From NCBI GenBank assembly GCA_047495785.1, contig JBLDXI010000066.1, positions 682,001-746,000 of the forward strand: a stretch of DNA of 64,000 bases, given 5' to 3'. Source of the DNA: Lepidodermella squamata. Its lineage: Eukaryota > Gastrotricha. Shown one piece after another: positions 44,819-54,870 of this stretch. The notes beneath the pieces were generated by a model. The model was not told where the DNA came from, did not search any database, and saw only the letters and a program-made list of their open reading frames with translations. Numbering within the stretch: position 1 is the stretch's first letter; the number at the start of each line of letters is the position of its first letter. The translations under genes were made by a program, and so were the position numbers.

Positions 44819-45757
44819 ATGAATTGCAACACATATATCAGAAAATCCGTCTTCTTCGCAGGAGCGAAGGTGCTGCAATTCCTACATTTCAGCTCGGCAG
44901 TTTCGAACGCTCTTCTCGCCTTTTGGTGGGCCATCAACTTCTTCGACGCAACGTCATGCCTAAATGAATGCCATTGCAGAGAAGCAACCACCCCAGGCAT
45001 CGTCGCGATATGTTCAGCTATTCTGTATCTATCTCTTGTCTTCATCATTGAAAGCAGGCGAAATTGGGCCACAGAATGCAGAGAGCAGTATAGATTCCTT
45101 ATTGGCCTATATGCAACAGGCGCTTTGCTTCTAATTCCGATTATTCCCGCCCTGGTCATTTCACGTTACAAATGGATTAATGCGACTAGTAAACACGTTC
45201 CAGTCAACATTTTACCACGATGGCATCCGGACAATTTTCTATCGCTTGATAACATATTCCTGGCCACGATTGTGTCCTCAATCGCTTCAATCACGATTCA
45301 TCTCATTAGGGCGGTAATCACTTTGGATATGCAAAATCGCGAGATCGCATCGGAAACTGATTTCTTCATCTATAGGATTGATAAACTTCACAGCTTCAGA
45401 TCTCTGGCGATCTTAAAGTGTCTGCTGAGTTTCGTCCCGTCTGTAACCTGTATGATTTACGTTAAGAATAGTGTCATGTCAAAATTCGGCCTTCTCGATC
45501 GTGCTAGATGGCTTTACATTCAATCATATGCAAATACGGCTTTGTTCCACCGTTTCGCGTTTTTTCTAACGCATTCGGTCATATTCAGCTGGGCGTCTCC
45601 GGTTTCAGTCACGTATGAACGGCCGTTGCAGACGAAAACCGCTTTTGCTATGTTTTTGATCGATTCCTTCGGGCTAGCGGCCTTCTTGCTGTATGCGGTG
45701 CTTGAGCGTTGCCGTGTTGCTTCCCAGCTTATTGTACATGGTGCTAGGAGGACTTAA
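44819..45757 (+). CDS. orphan 8-TM family member B, frameshifted near its end
   Basis: The 312-residue frame is a paralogue of member A: FWWAINFFDATSCLNECHC, RYKWI, HRFAFFLTHSVIFSWASPVS. The first extracellular loop is shorter. The annotated stop at 45757 truncates the last membrane segment. Reading one base shifted from about 45735 gives LYMVLGGLNLAVLFVDFLLH and a stop just after, which is the family's normal C-terminus. One indel therefore separates this copy from a full-length gene. Confidence 0.75.
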   Translation: MNCNTYIRKSVFFAGAKVLQFLHFSSAVSNALLAFWWAINFFDATSCLNECHCREATTPGIVAICSAILYLSLVFIIESRRNWATECREQYRFLIGLYATGALLLIPIIPALVISRYKWINATSKHVPVNILPRWHPDNFLSLDNIFLATIVSSIASITIHLIRAVITLDMQNREIASETDFFIYRIDKLHSFRSLAILKCLLSFVPSVTCMIYVKNSVMSKFGLLDRARWLYIQSYANTALFHRFAFFLTHSVIFSWASPVSVTYERPLQTKTAFAMFLIDSFGLAAFLLYAVLERCRVASQLIVHGARRT

Positions 45758-46122
45758 TCTTGCAGTTTTATTCGTCGATTTTCTCCTCCATTCTTTCCCC
45801 TAATCAGTTTGAAATTATCTCATTCCGTAATTTGCATTGAAAATAAAATATCTCACGAATGTACGGGAAGAGATTCCCTTTTTAGAAGTAGCTGGGGTTC
45901 AATTGTGCAAATTTGTAGACTGTATCGAATTTCTTAAATATGAGTAAAAATTTGGAAATCGATTGATTTGTTTGCCTTGAAGTGGGTAGCTGTCTACACA
46001 CATCTGAATCCGAGGCCACTCTTTTGGGGGTTTGGAGGGCTCTAACCAAATATTTGCTATTCAATCAAGCGCCACGCCGCAGAAGGTGATTTATTCATAC
46101 CGAACTTCTCTCAACTTCAGGA
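45758..46122. other. spacer upstream of the Cys-loop channel gene
   Basis: It contains the shifted end of member B (to about 45802) and AATAAA near 45841, then AT-rich leader sequence. No further gene. Confidence 0.4.
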
Positions 46123-47413
46123 ATGAGGAAATTCTTAGAGTATATCCTTATTGGATTTGCTTTCCTAACTAGCGTAAGGAATGCTTCAAATAACCAAACC
46201 AAGGCTTTAATGGATGAGCTACAGAAAGAGTATATCTACAACTTTTGCCCGGTCGTTCTCTCGAAAAGTGTCCCGAGTGAGACTGTCATTCGCAACAACT
46301 TCACGCAAGCTCTCCGTGTTAAAGCTTCTGCTTACCTGTTCCGTTTTATTGAAATAAGCGACGTAGAGCAGCGATTGTCGCTGTTTCTATACTTCACCTT
46401 CCAATGGCCGTTTCCATGCCCGATTTATGAATGTAGCGAAATCGTCCATGATTCACCACTCTGTCAACTACCGAAAGATCGCGTGGAAAATTTGTACTTC
46501 TTGCTATCACCCGGCGAAATTTGGCACCCGTACCTAGCCCATATGAATGCGCACGAGATGCCGAGACCGTTCGAAAACGCAATCGATGGCGATATAACAT
46601 TCATTTTCCCTTTCTCAGCATCAGGGCCTCAAGCATATATTGGGATGTGCAGGCGGATAGATACATCCTGCCAGTCGTTTTCTTTCAAGAACTTCCCATT
46701 TGATACCCTGGAGTGCGAGATGAAGTTCGAGCCTGAGGAAAGCGTCGAATTTCTGTGGTATGATGTTGCCTTCTACGGCGTGGATCACTCGCTGAGTTCA
46801 AACCTAATAAGTGACACTGATGTTTGGGAACTCGCGTATCCTGACGATCTAGCAAAGACGTTCACTGGCGAGAGTCGAAATATCAGCGAATCCACCGGGG
46901 TTTTCTCTAGGATTGTCCTAACCAGTCGTTTTAGGCGCAAATACAACTACTACGTCGCTAGCATGATGATCCCGTCTTATGCTACATTTGTCCTCCAAAT
47001 CACATGCCTGCTGTTACCACCCAAGTTACCCGATAGGTAAATTTGAACTTCTCACCTTGTTTTTGGCTAAGATTTTACTTACCAGGCCTTCATTCGCTAT
47101 GACAGCTGTTCTAGCTAATTCTGTCCTACTTGCGATGGTTTTTTCAAGCATCCCTCCAACCTCAGAAACAGTCTATTTTGTGAATATGGTGATCATCAAA
47201 TTTATTGTTGGACTTGTAATAACAATGTACACTTTATTGACGGTCCCACTTGCTTGCTGACAGGCCAGTAAGTACAAAATCGTAATTTTTCGGTGGAAAA
47301 TCACTCGCATTCGTTTGGCTGATGCTCTCATCGCCTTGGCTACTGTTGTCATAGGATTTACTGCTGATGTTTACTATTTTTCCAGGCTGAGAAGTGAATT
47401 GAAAAGTGAATAA
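46123..47413 (+). pseudogene. Cys-loop ligand-gated ion channel subunit with in-frame TGA before TM4
   Basis: The exons are 46123-47036 and 47086 onward. A signal peptide (MRKFLEYILIGFAFL) is followed by an extracellular domain with the Cys-loop CQSFSFKNFPFDTLEC, then TM1 (YYVASMMIPSYATFVLQITC), TM2 (AMTAVLANSVLLAMVFSSIPP) and TM3 ending TLLTVPLAC. A TGA at 47258-47260 ends the frame, but the same frame continues as QASKYKIVIFRWKITRIRLA and a good TM4 (ALATVVIGFTADVYYF) to a TAA at 47411. The intracellular loop is very short. The Cys-loop has 14 residues between its cysteines rather than the canonical 13. There is no vicinal Cys pair, so it would not be an alpha-type acetylcholine subunit. 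It is likely a recently disabled gene or an assembly error. Confidence 0.75.
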
Positions 47414-47572
47414 AGCCGCTATCGACATGAACTCGTGACTGCAAAGGGGAGTTGGGCAGAAAGACAACACAAGCCCGATAACGGCAGTAATTCATCTCTA
47501 TTTCGGTTGATTAGCGCATGATTCACCACTTAGCTCGTTGGCTGATAAGAAGTTGTGAATAAGACTCTGCGG

Positions 47573-47579
47573 TATAAAA
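47573..47579 (+). promoter_or_regulatory. TATA box of the arrestin-domain gene
   Basis: TATAAAA lies 76 bp upstream of the start codon at 47655, within GCGGTATAAAAGCAGCCG, a good match to a core promoter TATA. Confidence 0.7.
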
Positions 47580-47654
47580 GCAGCCGCCACCACACCGCGA
47601 GTCATTATCTACTCAAACAAACAAACAAAATCCTTTTCAAAAGTCAAAAATCAC

Positions 47655-48928
47655 ATGGGTCTAAAATCGATTCAGCTGGTCCTTGACAAAGCCTCGGTCA
47701 AGCCGATCTACCAATCCAATGATGTGATCAGTGGCTCGTGCAACTACGTCATCAATGCCGAGCGGGGCCTATTCAACTGCAACACGCAGAACGAGCAGGA
47801 GCCGATTGTACTGGAAATCACGCTTCAGGGACTGTCGAAAGTTCATTGGACTGAAACTCGTACAACAACTGTTAGTACTGGGAAATCGACCATTACGACG
47901 ACTTATACGGTCTCTTACTCATCATCGCGAACTTTGGTTAATTTGGTGAGCAGGACCACTCTGAAGGACGAAAAACTCACCCCAGGGCAACATAGCATTC
48001 CCTTCCAGTTCAAACTTCCGGAGAAGGGGTAAGTCAAGCGAAAAAACGACCTACCAAATTTTAATCACAGCTCTCAATTCACAGGCTATGCACGTCCTTT
48101 GAAGGAGCTCATGGCTTTATTCGATATTCGATCACTGCCCAACCGAAAGCATCATGGTTTGGATCCTTTTTCGTTCCTAAATCGACCTTACCTTTGAAGG
48201 TCGTCCAACGCTTGTTTACTAGCAACGCGGCCCAGTTGAAACCTGTCACAGGTACGAATTCGAAGTCTGTCTGCTGCCTGTTTCTTCAATCCGGCCCGCT
48301 AACTGTCGATGCCGAGTGCGATAGGGCTGCTTGTTATTGCCTGGGCGATGTCGCTCATCTCACGGCTGAATTCAGCAACATGTCCTCTCGAAAGGTTAAG
48401 CCTTACGTGAAACTCGTCCAAACCTGCGTTTTCACAGCCGATTGCGGGAAAATGAGGTCGACAACGAAGAGCTTCGATTTACAACCTGTGAACCAGAATG
48501 ACATGGAAAGTATTACTGCCTCGCAGTTATTGAAGGGAGCTTCGTCGAACTGGAATCAGATGGCTTTCAAACTCCCAACAGTTTCCCCCTCGATTGCTAG
48601 TGGCAATATTTCGGTGGTTTATCACTTCGAGGTGGCCATGTCAATCCCTTGGGCCTTTAACCTTCGCGTCAATTTGCCGATTTTGATGGGAACAGTTCCG
48701 TGTAAGAAACAGTCTGAAGTTAAGCCTCGAAAGGTTGCTGATAAGGCTGGCGAGATGGATTCCCTTGTTAAGAGCAACACTTACAATGACGAGGCGCCAC
48801 CTAGCTATTTTGCGACATTTTTGAATCAACAAATTGCAATTCTTCCGGAAAACTTTGATGAAGATTCACAGGAGAAAAATGGCAAGAAAAATGGAGCAAA
48901 AGGTAATGGGAAAGTCAAAGCTAAATAA
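47655..48928 (+). CDS. arrestin-domain-containing protein (alpha-arrestin)
   Basis: The two exons 47655-48028 and 48085-48928 join in phase 2, giving 405 residues. The N-terminal arrestin fold shows YQSNDVISGSCNYVI, the inner-strand repeat and PFQFKLPEKG. Across the splice comes the family signature SFEGAHGFIRYSITA, and the C-terminal arrestin half follows (GPLTVDAECDRAACYCLGD). Near the C-terminus is EAPPSYFATFL, a PPxY motif that in alpha-arrestins recruits NEDD4-type ubiquitin ligases to receptors and channels. The tail is Lys-rich. The length is typical for the family. Its location among membrane receptor genes is suggestive but may be coincidental. Confidence 0.9.
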
Positions 48929-49411
48929 TATTCTATGGTGTCATATAATATGCAAATTACTATTTTGATTAATAAAATGCGAATATATATTACTTGTTGA
49001 ATTTTGACTTTTGTGAGGAAGGTTTTACCTGCGATTCTCTATTCCCAGAGAAAAACGTGCGATGGGTGCTTCGTGCTACTACGATGCTCCCTCACTGAGG
49101 AATGCGATAGGGTTCAAAGAATTCTAATAAGGATTTTTGGCCTTTCTTCGGGTTATCCCCGGTCAAATGTTAGATAATGGATACGAAATACCTATCACTG
49201 ACGAAAGATACCGGAACCCTACAAAAATCCCCTTACAATTTTTGTTCCCTTTAATCTCAAACAAAGTGGTCAAAGATTCAAATATTCCCAGGCAACAAAT
49301 TTCCTAGAGTTCTAGAAATAAATTCAATTTTCATTGATTTTTCGCTTTCCCCGTCGCGCTAATCTGCTAAAAAGCCATATTTATACAGGACATACAATAA
49401 AAAATTGGGTA
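48929..49411. other. spacer, no gene recognised
   Basis: AATAAA near 48970 serves the arrestin-domain gene. The remainder is AT-rich leader for the next gene. Confidence 0.4.
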
Positions 49412-50485
49412 ATGAAAATGTTGGGCTGTGCAAAATTCTTCGATATCCTACACTGCCTAGCAGCAACAGCCAGCGTTGCATTCACATGCTGGTGGGCATT
49501 TGGTTACTTCGACGCATCAACCTGCCTAAATGAATGCCACCACCACGTTAAGCACCTGCGAGTTTCTTCCGAAAAAGGGAACTACACTAGCACTGTCGAA
49601 AAATGCACTGCGCCATGCATCGAGGCCATCCGACCTATGATCATCGCAGTTTTCGTCAATTTCACCTACTTAGCCATAGTTTTCATTTCTTTCAACAAGG
49701 AGAAGCATTCTGAGATCGGCGGTCGAATATTCCGCAATTTGATAATGACGCTGGGGTTCTGTATTTTCTGGGCCGGACCAACTGTTATGGTAATCTCTCG
49801 GCGTAGATGGATCGAGGAGAATAGGCCGTCGATGCTGGTCGAACGCTGGTCGCATGTCTTCGCAAACCGGCAAGTACCAGTTCTGGACATGCAAGAAATT
49901 TACGAAAATAACTTAATGGCATCTGTAACCACAATATCCGTCCACATTCTGCGGGGTGTTATCATTTTAATCGAAAGCTTCAAATATTCTGAAAACAAAA
50001 CTGATACAGCTTTCATTTACAAACGAACAAATCACCAAACTTTTTGCTTTGTATTACTGATGAGGCTTGCTCTTTGTTTAACCGCCCTGTTTACCTGTAT
50101 GATATTAGCATCAGCTTGGTTTTTGTCATTGTACTTTACGGAAAGTCTTGGCCGCATTGCTTTAGATTCATCATTGAGTAGTCGAATTTACGTGAGGCTA
50201 TCGTTCTTTTTGACTCATTTGATGGTTATCTGTATAGCATCCCCTGTCTCGGCCTCATATGACCGCGCTTCTCGTGCTCATCTAGCATTTTTAGCCTATT
50301 TTATCGATCTCCTAGTTTTCATTGCATTCTTAGCTTACATTGTGAAAGAGCCTCTACCAGACGTTAGGTTGAGCTTTATTTACGACTTCTCATTGATTAG
50401 CATTAATGTAGTGGTTGTTGTTCTAGATTTTCACTTGAGGGCGTTTCCAAAGTTCAGTTGCAAAAATGAAACTGAAGATTATTGA
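49412..50485 (+). CDS. orphan 8-TM family member C
   Basis: This is a single-exon frame. The ATG at 49412 gives 357 residues; the open frame extends upstream only through non-ATG codons. Signature CWWAFGYFDASTCLNECHHH, a loop with CTAPC, RRRWIEENRPSMLVERW (shared with member A's ARINWTANEI..VENW), SFFLTHLMVICIASPVSASY and the end VVLDFHLRAFPKF. It is closest to member A in the cluster. The predicted topology and conserved cysteines match the rest of the family. Function unknown. Confidence 0.8.
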   Translation: MKMLGCAKFFDILHCLAATASVAFTCWWAFGYFDASTCLNECHHHVKHLRVSSEKGNYTSTVEKCTAPCIEAIRPMIIAVFVNFTYLAIVFISFNKEKHSEIGGRIFRNLIMTLGFCIFWAGPTVMVISRRRWIEENRPSMLVERWSHVFANRQVPVLDMQEIYENNLMASVTTISVHILRGVIILIESFKYSENKTDTAFIYKRTNHQTFCFVLLMRLALCLTALFTCMILASAWFLSLYFTESLGRIALDSSLSSRIYVRLSFFLTHLMVICIASPVSASYDRASRAHLAFLAYFIDLLVFIAFLAYIVKEPLPDVRLSFIYDFSLISINVVVVVLDFHLRAFPKFSCKNETEDY

Positions 50486-50559
50486 TGCCATCAAAAAATC
50501 TCATTTCAAATCTATAAAAGTGCCAATTCCCTGGGGACACGTCATGTATTATGCCAAAT

Positions 50560-50850
50560 GCAAAGAATCGAATTCAATGCTATTAGAAAAATCGGGCAAT
50601 GGGTTTTCTCATCTTCGCCTCACCATTATACGGCTGCGAGTTAGGGTTTCGCTAACTATGGGACATCTTCAGACCCGGTCGACAGGCAGAATCCTCCGAG
50701 ACGTGGCAAATCGCTTCGACCGCTGGCATTTTGGGAGAAATTAACGAGGTTGAACTCATCTATTCTCATGAAGCTTACAGAGTCCATCACATTGTCTATT
50801 TTTCAATGTTCATAAATAATGGTGTTACTTGTTTTGCGATTCGTAAGAGA
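50560..50850 (+). pseudogene. relic of orphan family member D
   Basis: About 290 bp match the 5' part of the gene at 53385 (shared nucleotide runs around ATCTTCAGACCCGGTCGACAG versus ATCTTCAGACCCGATCGACAG, then AGCTTACAGA..CATC and CTTTTGCGATTC). The relic has a large internal loss between about 50750 and 50775 and several frame changes. It is evidence of an earlier duplicate at this position. Confidence 0.7.
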
Positions 50851-51342
50851 ATCTATGTTATAAGTAGATATAAATAGCGTTATTCTGAGACATATTAGCG
50901 ATTTGGTGATGAGAACGTTGTGAGATTGAAACTCTCAACTGAAACTCATCATTCCACATTTCGCCAAGGGATCATCACTCAAATCAGACGTATCAGACCG
51001 CTCAGTCTGAGATTTGAGCCCAAATCAGACAAAGATCGCTAATAGAAGCATGCGCCAACAACACGACTGATAACTCTCGGACAGAGATAATGTGTATAAA
51101 TCAGCATTTTTCTGTAACCACGCAGTCAACAGATGCATCTCAGTTTGATCTTCCGGCAATCTAGCGGCAGACTACGGAAATAACTTCAGAAATTAACACC
51201 ATTGAACACCCTTTTCCGCTCAATCGTTGCCTCCAAATCAGCATGAACTGGAACGGAAGACCATCCGCGCATATAAATTCCAGTGAAATCGTTATCAATA
51301 TCGTAGGAGAAATTATTTTTCAGTCGAATACATTTGAACGCG
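50851..51342 (+). promoter_or_regulatory. upstream region of receptor 1, with conserved block and TATA box
   Basis: The block at about 51112-51230 (GTAACCACGCA, CAGTTTGATCTTCCGGCAA, then CCCTTTTCCGCTCAATCGTT) recurs upstream of the other receptors near 56846-56965, 59258-59370 and in weaker form 62050-62190. TATAAA is at 51273-51278, 65-70 bp before the ATG. The conserved order suggests shared promoter elements. Confidence 0.6.
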
Positions 51343-52565
51343 ATGAACAAATCCAAGGAGAGTTTGCCGCGAGCTGAGCTGGTTAACAGCGGATGGGTTA
51401 GAGTCGACCTTCCACAGCAAGGCTACGGCCACCCGAAGGAGTACTACATCGGCTATACACACGACCTATCATATCGCGGCCTGCCTGATCGTCTCATTTA
51501 TCCAATCATTGTGGGGCTTTTGTTGGTTGCACTGATAGCAGCTTGCATAGTCAATATATTTATCTACGTACGACGTGGGGTGAAGCGAGACTTCCTGATG
51601 CTAGCAACCATCGCCCACATTCGCAGCATTTCATTCACAACTAGCATGCTCATTTTATACATCGGGCCAGTTGCAACTGGCGGGTGGGATTGGCCTGATT
51701 GGACCTGCAAATCTTCTTTCGTTGGGGGTTGGATCGCTGGAATTTACGGGACCAACATCGATTCTTTGATATCGTACGAACGGCGACTTTGCTTGTCCTC
51801 AAAATCGATCAATTATCGAGCGAATACCCTAAAAATTCTGGCTATAGCTTTCGCTCAGTTGACTTATTGCACCTTGATGAGTTTAGCTTTCCTAGTTTGG
51901 CCATTCAATACAGCCAAAGTCGTGCGGTTGATTGTTTCAGGCGTGAATGATGATAAACCATTCGCCATCTGCACACAATGGGACTACAACTTCATCAACG
52001 ATTTCGACACCTCGTTTTTGATGATTGTGTATTACGCATCAAACTATAGCTCTGCGATTCCCTTTCTGGCCTACAACTACTGGAAGGCGTTCAAATCCAT
52101 CGCGAAATTGAAGGCAAGTGAAAGCCACTTCAGCACACAAGCCATTACATTGCAGTCAACAATGTCTGGCAACTTGAAAGCTATCCCGCGATGGCAGCGT
52201 CGAGAAATCTACCTGATGAAGATGTCCATACTAATGTTTGTCATTTTTGTCATCACTTTCTTGCCCGCATTTTGGTCCAGGTATGTGTCGATTTTCTGAA
52301 AACTCAAAATTAACCTAACAATTCATGTCATTGTTTTAGCTTCGCTATAGCAACTTGGAGACTCGGTTCGTTTGTTGTGGAGATAGCTTGGTTCCGCAAA
52401 TTCGCAATATGCGTTGCAATCTCCGGCTCGCTTGTATCCACCATTTTGCAATCTCTCTCACCGTCGTATCTCGAAAAACGATTTGACGCAATTGGCGATT
52501 TGTTTTCACGCATGAAAATTAGGATTTCAAAAGCATGTCGAAGCAACGCTGTTGCCTATGCTTGA
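51343..52565 (+). CDS. rhodopsin-like (class A) G-protein-coupled receptor 1
   Basis: The exons are 51343-52280 and 52340-52565, giving 387 residues, with the intron between TM6 and TM7. TM1 is YPIIVGLLLVALIAACIVN. WTCK at the start of TM3 supplies the conserved Cys, paired with CTQWDY in loop 2. SYERRL stands where class A has D/ERY. TM5 is MIVYYASNYSSAIPFLAYNY. PRWQRREIYLMKMSI leads into TM6 (VIFVITFLPAFW), and TM7 ends SPSYLEKRF in place of NPxxY. The N-terminal 45 residues are well conserved among the four copies (SGWVRVDLPQQGYGHPKEYY). I do not recognise the ligand class; the tandem array suggests chemosensory use. Confidence 0.85.
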
Positions 52566-53384
52566 GGCTTGAAGTCCCGCCTGATGTTAACCGCCTGAGT
52601 TGGCAGTTTAGCGAGTGAACTTCCTAGTCAAATGTTGTGGAGTTGTAGTTCTATTGAGTTTCCTGGGATAGTTATTTATTCGCGAAAATTACTTTTCACA
52701 ATAGTCTAGCTCTTTGTCGGCCAGGGTGCGATCTTCGATCTCCGAGCTCCCGGGGATGGAAAAATTTTTTTGTTGTTTTTGTCAAAAGACTAATAACCGG
52801 TAATAACCGAGCGAAGCAAGAAAATTTTGGAGATTTTCCACTATAACACGCCCCAGAACCTTCCAAATATAACAAAACAGTGGGATAAATTCTCATTTTG
52901 TTGTCTGGCCCGGCCGAGCTGGGGGGATGATCCCCCCATCCCCCCTGAAAGTCGCACACTGTTTGTCGGTTTCAACCTTGATGTGTCACATGGCAACTAG
53001 TTAAATGCTAATTTTAATAGTTGGTATTTTTGGAATAAAACATGGTTCTCTCTCTTGGTCGAAATTCTTCATTCCTTATGTTTTACCATTTCGTACGTAA
53101 TATTAAATGAATCATTAATTATCTTTTTATTACGGCTCGCGAGGATGAAACATCTGTGTTCACGTTAAGTAGTTAAAAATGTCGAAATCTGTTAATGTTG
53201 TAGTCGTATTCATAGATTTTCGCTTGAGCGCGTTTTCCAAGTTCAGCTGCATAAATGACACTCAAGATCAATTTCTTTTGCGATCAAAAAATGGCCTACT
53301 CTTGGGATAGTCAAGTCTAATAAAAATGCGAATTCCCAGGGGAAATCTCATGTATTTGTATTATGCCAATAAGAATCGAATTCA
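52566..53384. other. spacer with transposon-like debris and a relic of member C
   Basis: Around 52705-52960 the DNA is GC-rich with runs such as GGGGGGATGATCCCCCC and a GAGCGAAGCAAG word, probably an old mobile element. Around 53195-53270 the sequence matches the 3' end of member C (GTAGTCGTATTCATAGATTT versus GTGGTTGTTGTTCTAGATTT, then the CACTTGAGGGCGTTT/CGCTTGAGCGCGTTT words), so a duplicate of that gene end remains here. Confidence 0.6.
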
Positions 53385-54365
53385 ATGCTATTAAAAAATC
53401 GGGAAATGGGTTTCCTCATCTTTGGCTTATCATTCTACCTACGTTTCTTGCATTGCACTACAGCGGCAACAAACTTGGTTCTTCTCTATCTATGGAATAT
53501 CTTCAGACCCGATCGACAGACAGCATCCTCCGAAATTTGGTTATTCGCTTCAGCCGCTGGAATTCTTTACACATCTCTAGTTTTCGCTCTATCAAGCTGC
53601 GTCGATAACCAAGAGAGGAAATACCGACAATTTCAACTGATTTTGTACATAATTGGAGCCGTTCTACTAGCAGCAATGATCGTTGCTCCTGTAATCATAC
53701 GGAATGAAGCAATCACGGATGAAATAACTGAAATTGAACGGATTAATTATCCTGATTCAAGAGCTTACAGAACCCATCGCGACATTTATTTTTCAATTTT
53801 GACAAACGGACTGACTTCTTTTGCGATTCATTGCATTAGAGGGGCAAGAATCGTTGCCTACAAACATCAATCGCCCGAAATTGTTGACCCACGAGTTCTA
53901 CCGAGGCGGAAAATGTTCGTTTACCGTCCGAAAATCTTACAAACTTTCTCCTCAGTTGTTACTGGTAGATTGGTCGTCTGCTTCGCTGCTTCACTTACCT
54001 GTTTCTACGCTTCAGCGGCTGTTTTGAATTCGCCTTACACGGTTACCTTTAACTTACAACGCAACTCCAATCCGAAATACATTTTGCGCTTAGCCGGTTG
54101 GTGCCTCCATTTGATGATTATTTCATTCGCATCACCTCTTGCGGAGACTTATGAAAGACTGCATCAGGTATATGTTACTTTCGTGCTGTATGGGATCGAT
54201 ATCATCTTGATAATTGGTCTTGTGACTTGTTGCTACCTCAATCAAATTAGTTCGACTCGGCAAATCTTAGACTTGTCCCTTGCCGCAATCAATGCAGTCA
54301 CCGTGCTTTGTGATTTCTCGCTCCACTCATTTTCGGAGATTTTCGATAGCATGAATCACAATTAA
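53385..54365 (+). CDS. orphan 8-TM family member D
   Basis: This is a single-exon frame of 326 residues from the ATG at 53385. It is diverged from the others: the WWAFGYF-CLNEC motif is replaced by LYLWNIFRPDRQT, so the Cys-rich loop is missing, but later segments align (LILYIIGAVLLAAMIVAPVI, WCLHLMIISFASPLAETYER, DFSLHSFSEIF). Loss of the cysteine loop may change what it binds. A relic of its own earlier copy lies at 50.56 kb. Confidence 0.75.
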   Translation: MLLKNREMGFLIFGLSFYLRFLHCTTAATNLVLLYLWNIFRPDRQTASSEIWLFASAAGILYTSLVFALSSCVDNQERKYRQFQLILYIIGAVLLAAMIVAPVIIRNEAITDEITEIERINYPDSRAYRTHRDIYFSILTNGLTSFAIHCIRGARIVAYKHQSPEIVDPRVLPRRKMFVYRPKILQTFSSVVTGRLVVCFAASLTCFYASAAVLNSPYTVTFNLQRNSNPKYILRLAGWCLHLMIISFASPLAETYERLHQVYVTFVLYGIDIILIIGLVTCCYLNQISSTRQILDLSLAAINAVTVLCDFSLHSFSEIFDSMNHN

Positions 54366-54870
54366 AAATTTGCCAAATTTCACATCGGAATCGATCTTTG
54401 AAGGACTGATACGGGTTTTAGTTACCTAGATCTATTGTCTAAACGCGATAATGAGAAAATTTTAAATTCAGGGAAGGAGTGAAACTCACATATTTTAAAC
54501 AAATTTAGAGAGCTACAGACTGAAGATTAGTGCTGGATACCTGGATTTGGGGGAAAACGGGTCACACCTTTAACGCGAAATAATTTGTTTGAGGATGAAT
54601 GAACCGAGTGTTTACAATTTCTTTCTTTCGGCACCGGATATATCTTGCAACTGTGAGCTCACAGCGATACTTGCAATCAATCTCGCTAAGCGTAGCAGAG
54701 CATGCACAGGCGCACTTGTTTCACGAAGCGGCAAAGAAAATAAACAAAACAAGAACAGGAAGAGGCGAAAAAGCAAAGCAAATGGAGCGTAAGTAACTAC
54801 TACCTCAAAACACACACACAAAGCATTTCCTTCCGATTTTGATTGAATACAGCGAATCACCTGCAGGAAA
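54366..54870. other. spacer, no gene recognised
   Basis: Two overlapping short frames at about 54589-54796 are Lys/Arg-rich and not convincing. Confidence 0.4.

Noticed and set aside
47258-47260. selenocysteine or programmed readthrough at the channel TGA
   Set aside because: There is no known selenoprotein in this family and I see no supporting element; a nonsense change is simpler.
54589-54796. two overlapping 65-67 codon plus-strand frames
   Set aside because: They are basic low-complexity sequence with no domain, no signal peptide and no clear splice link to the gene at 54871.
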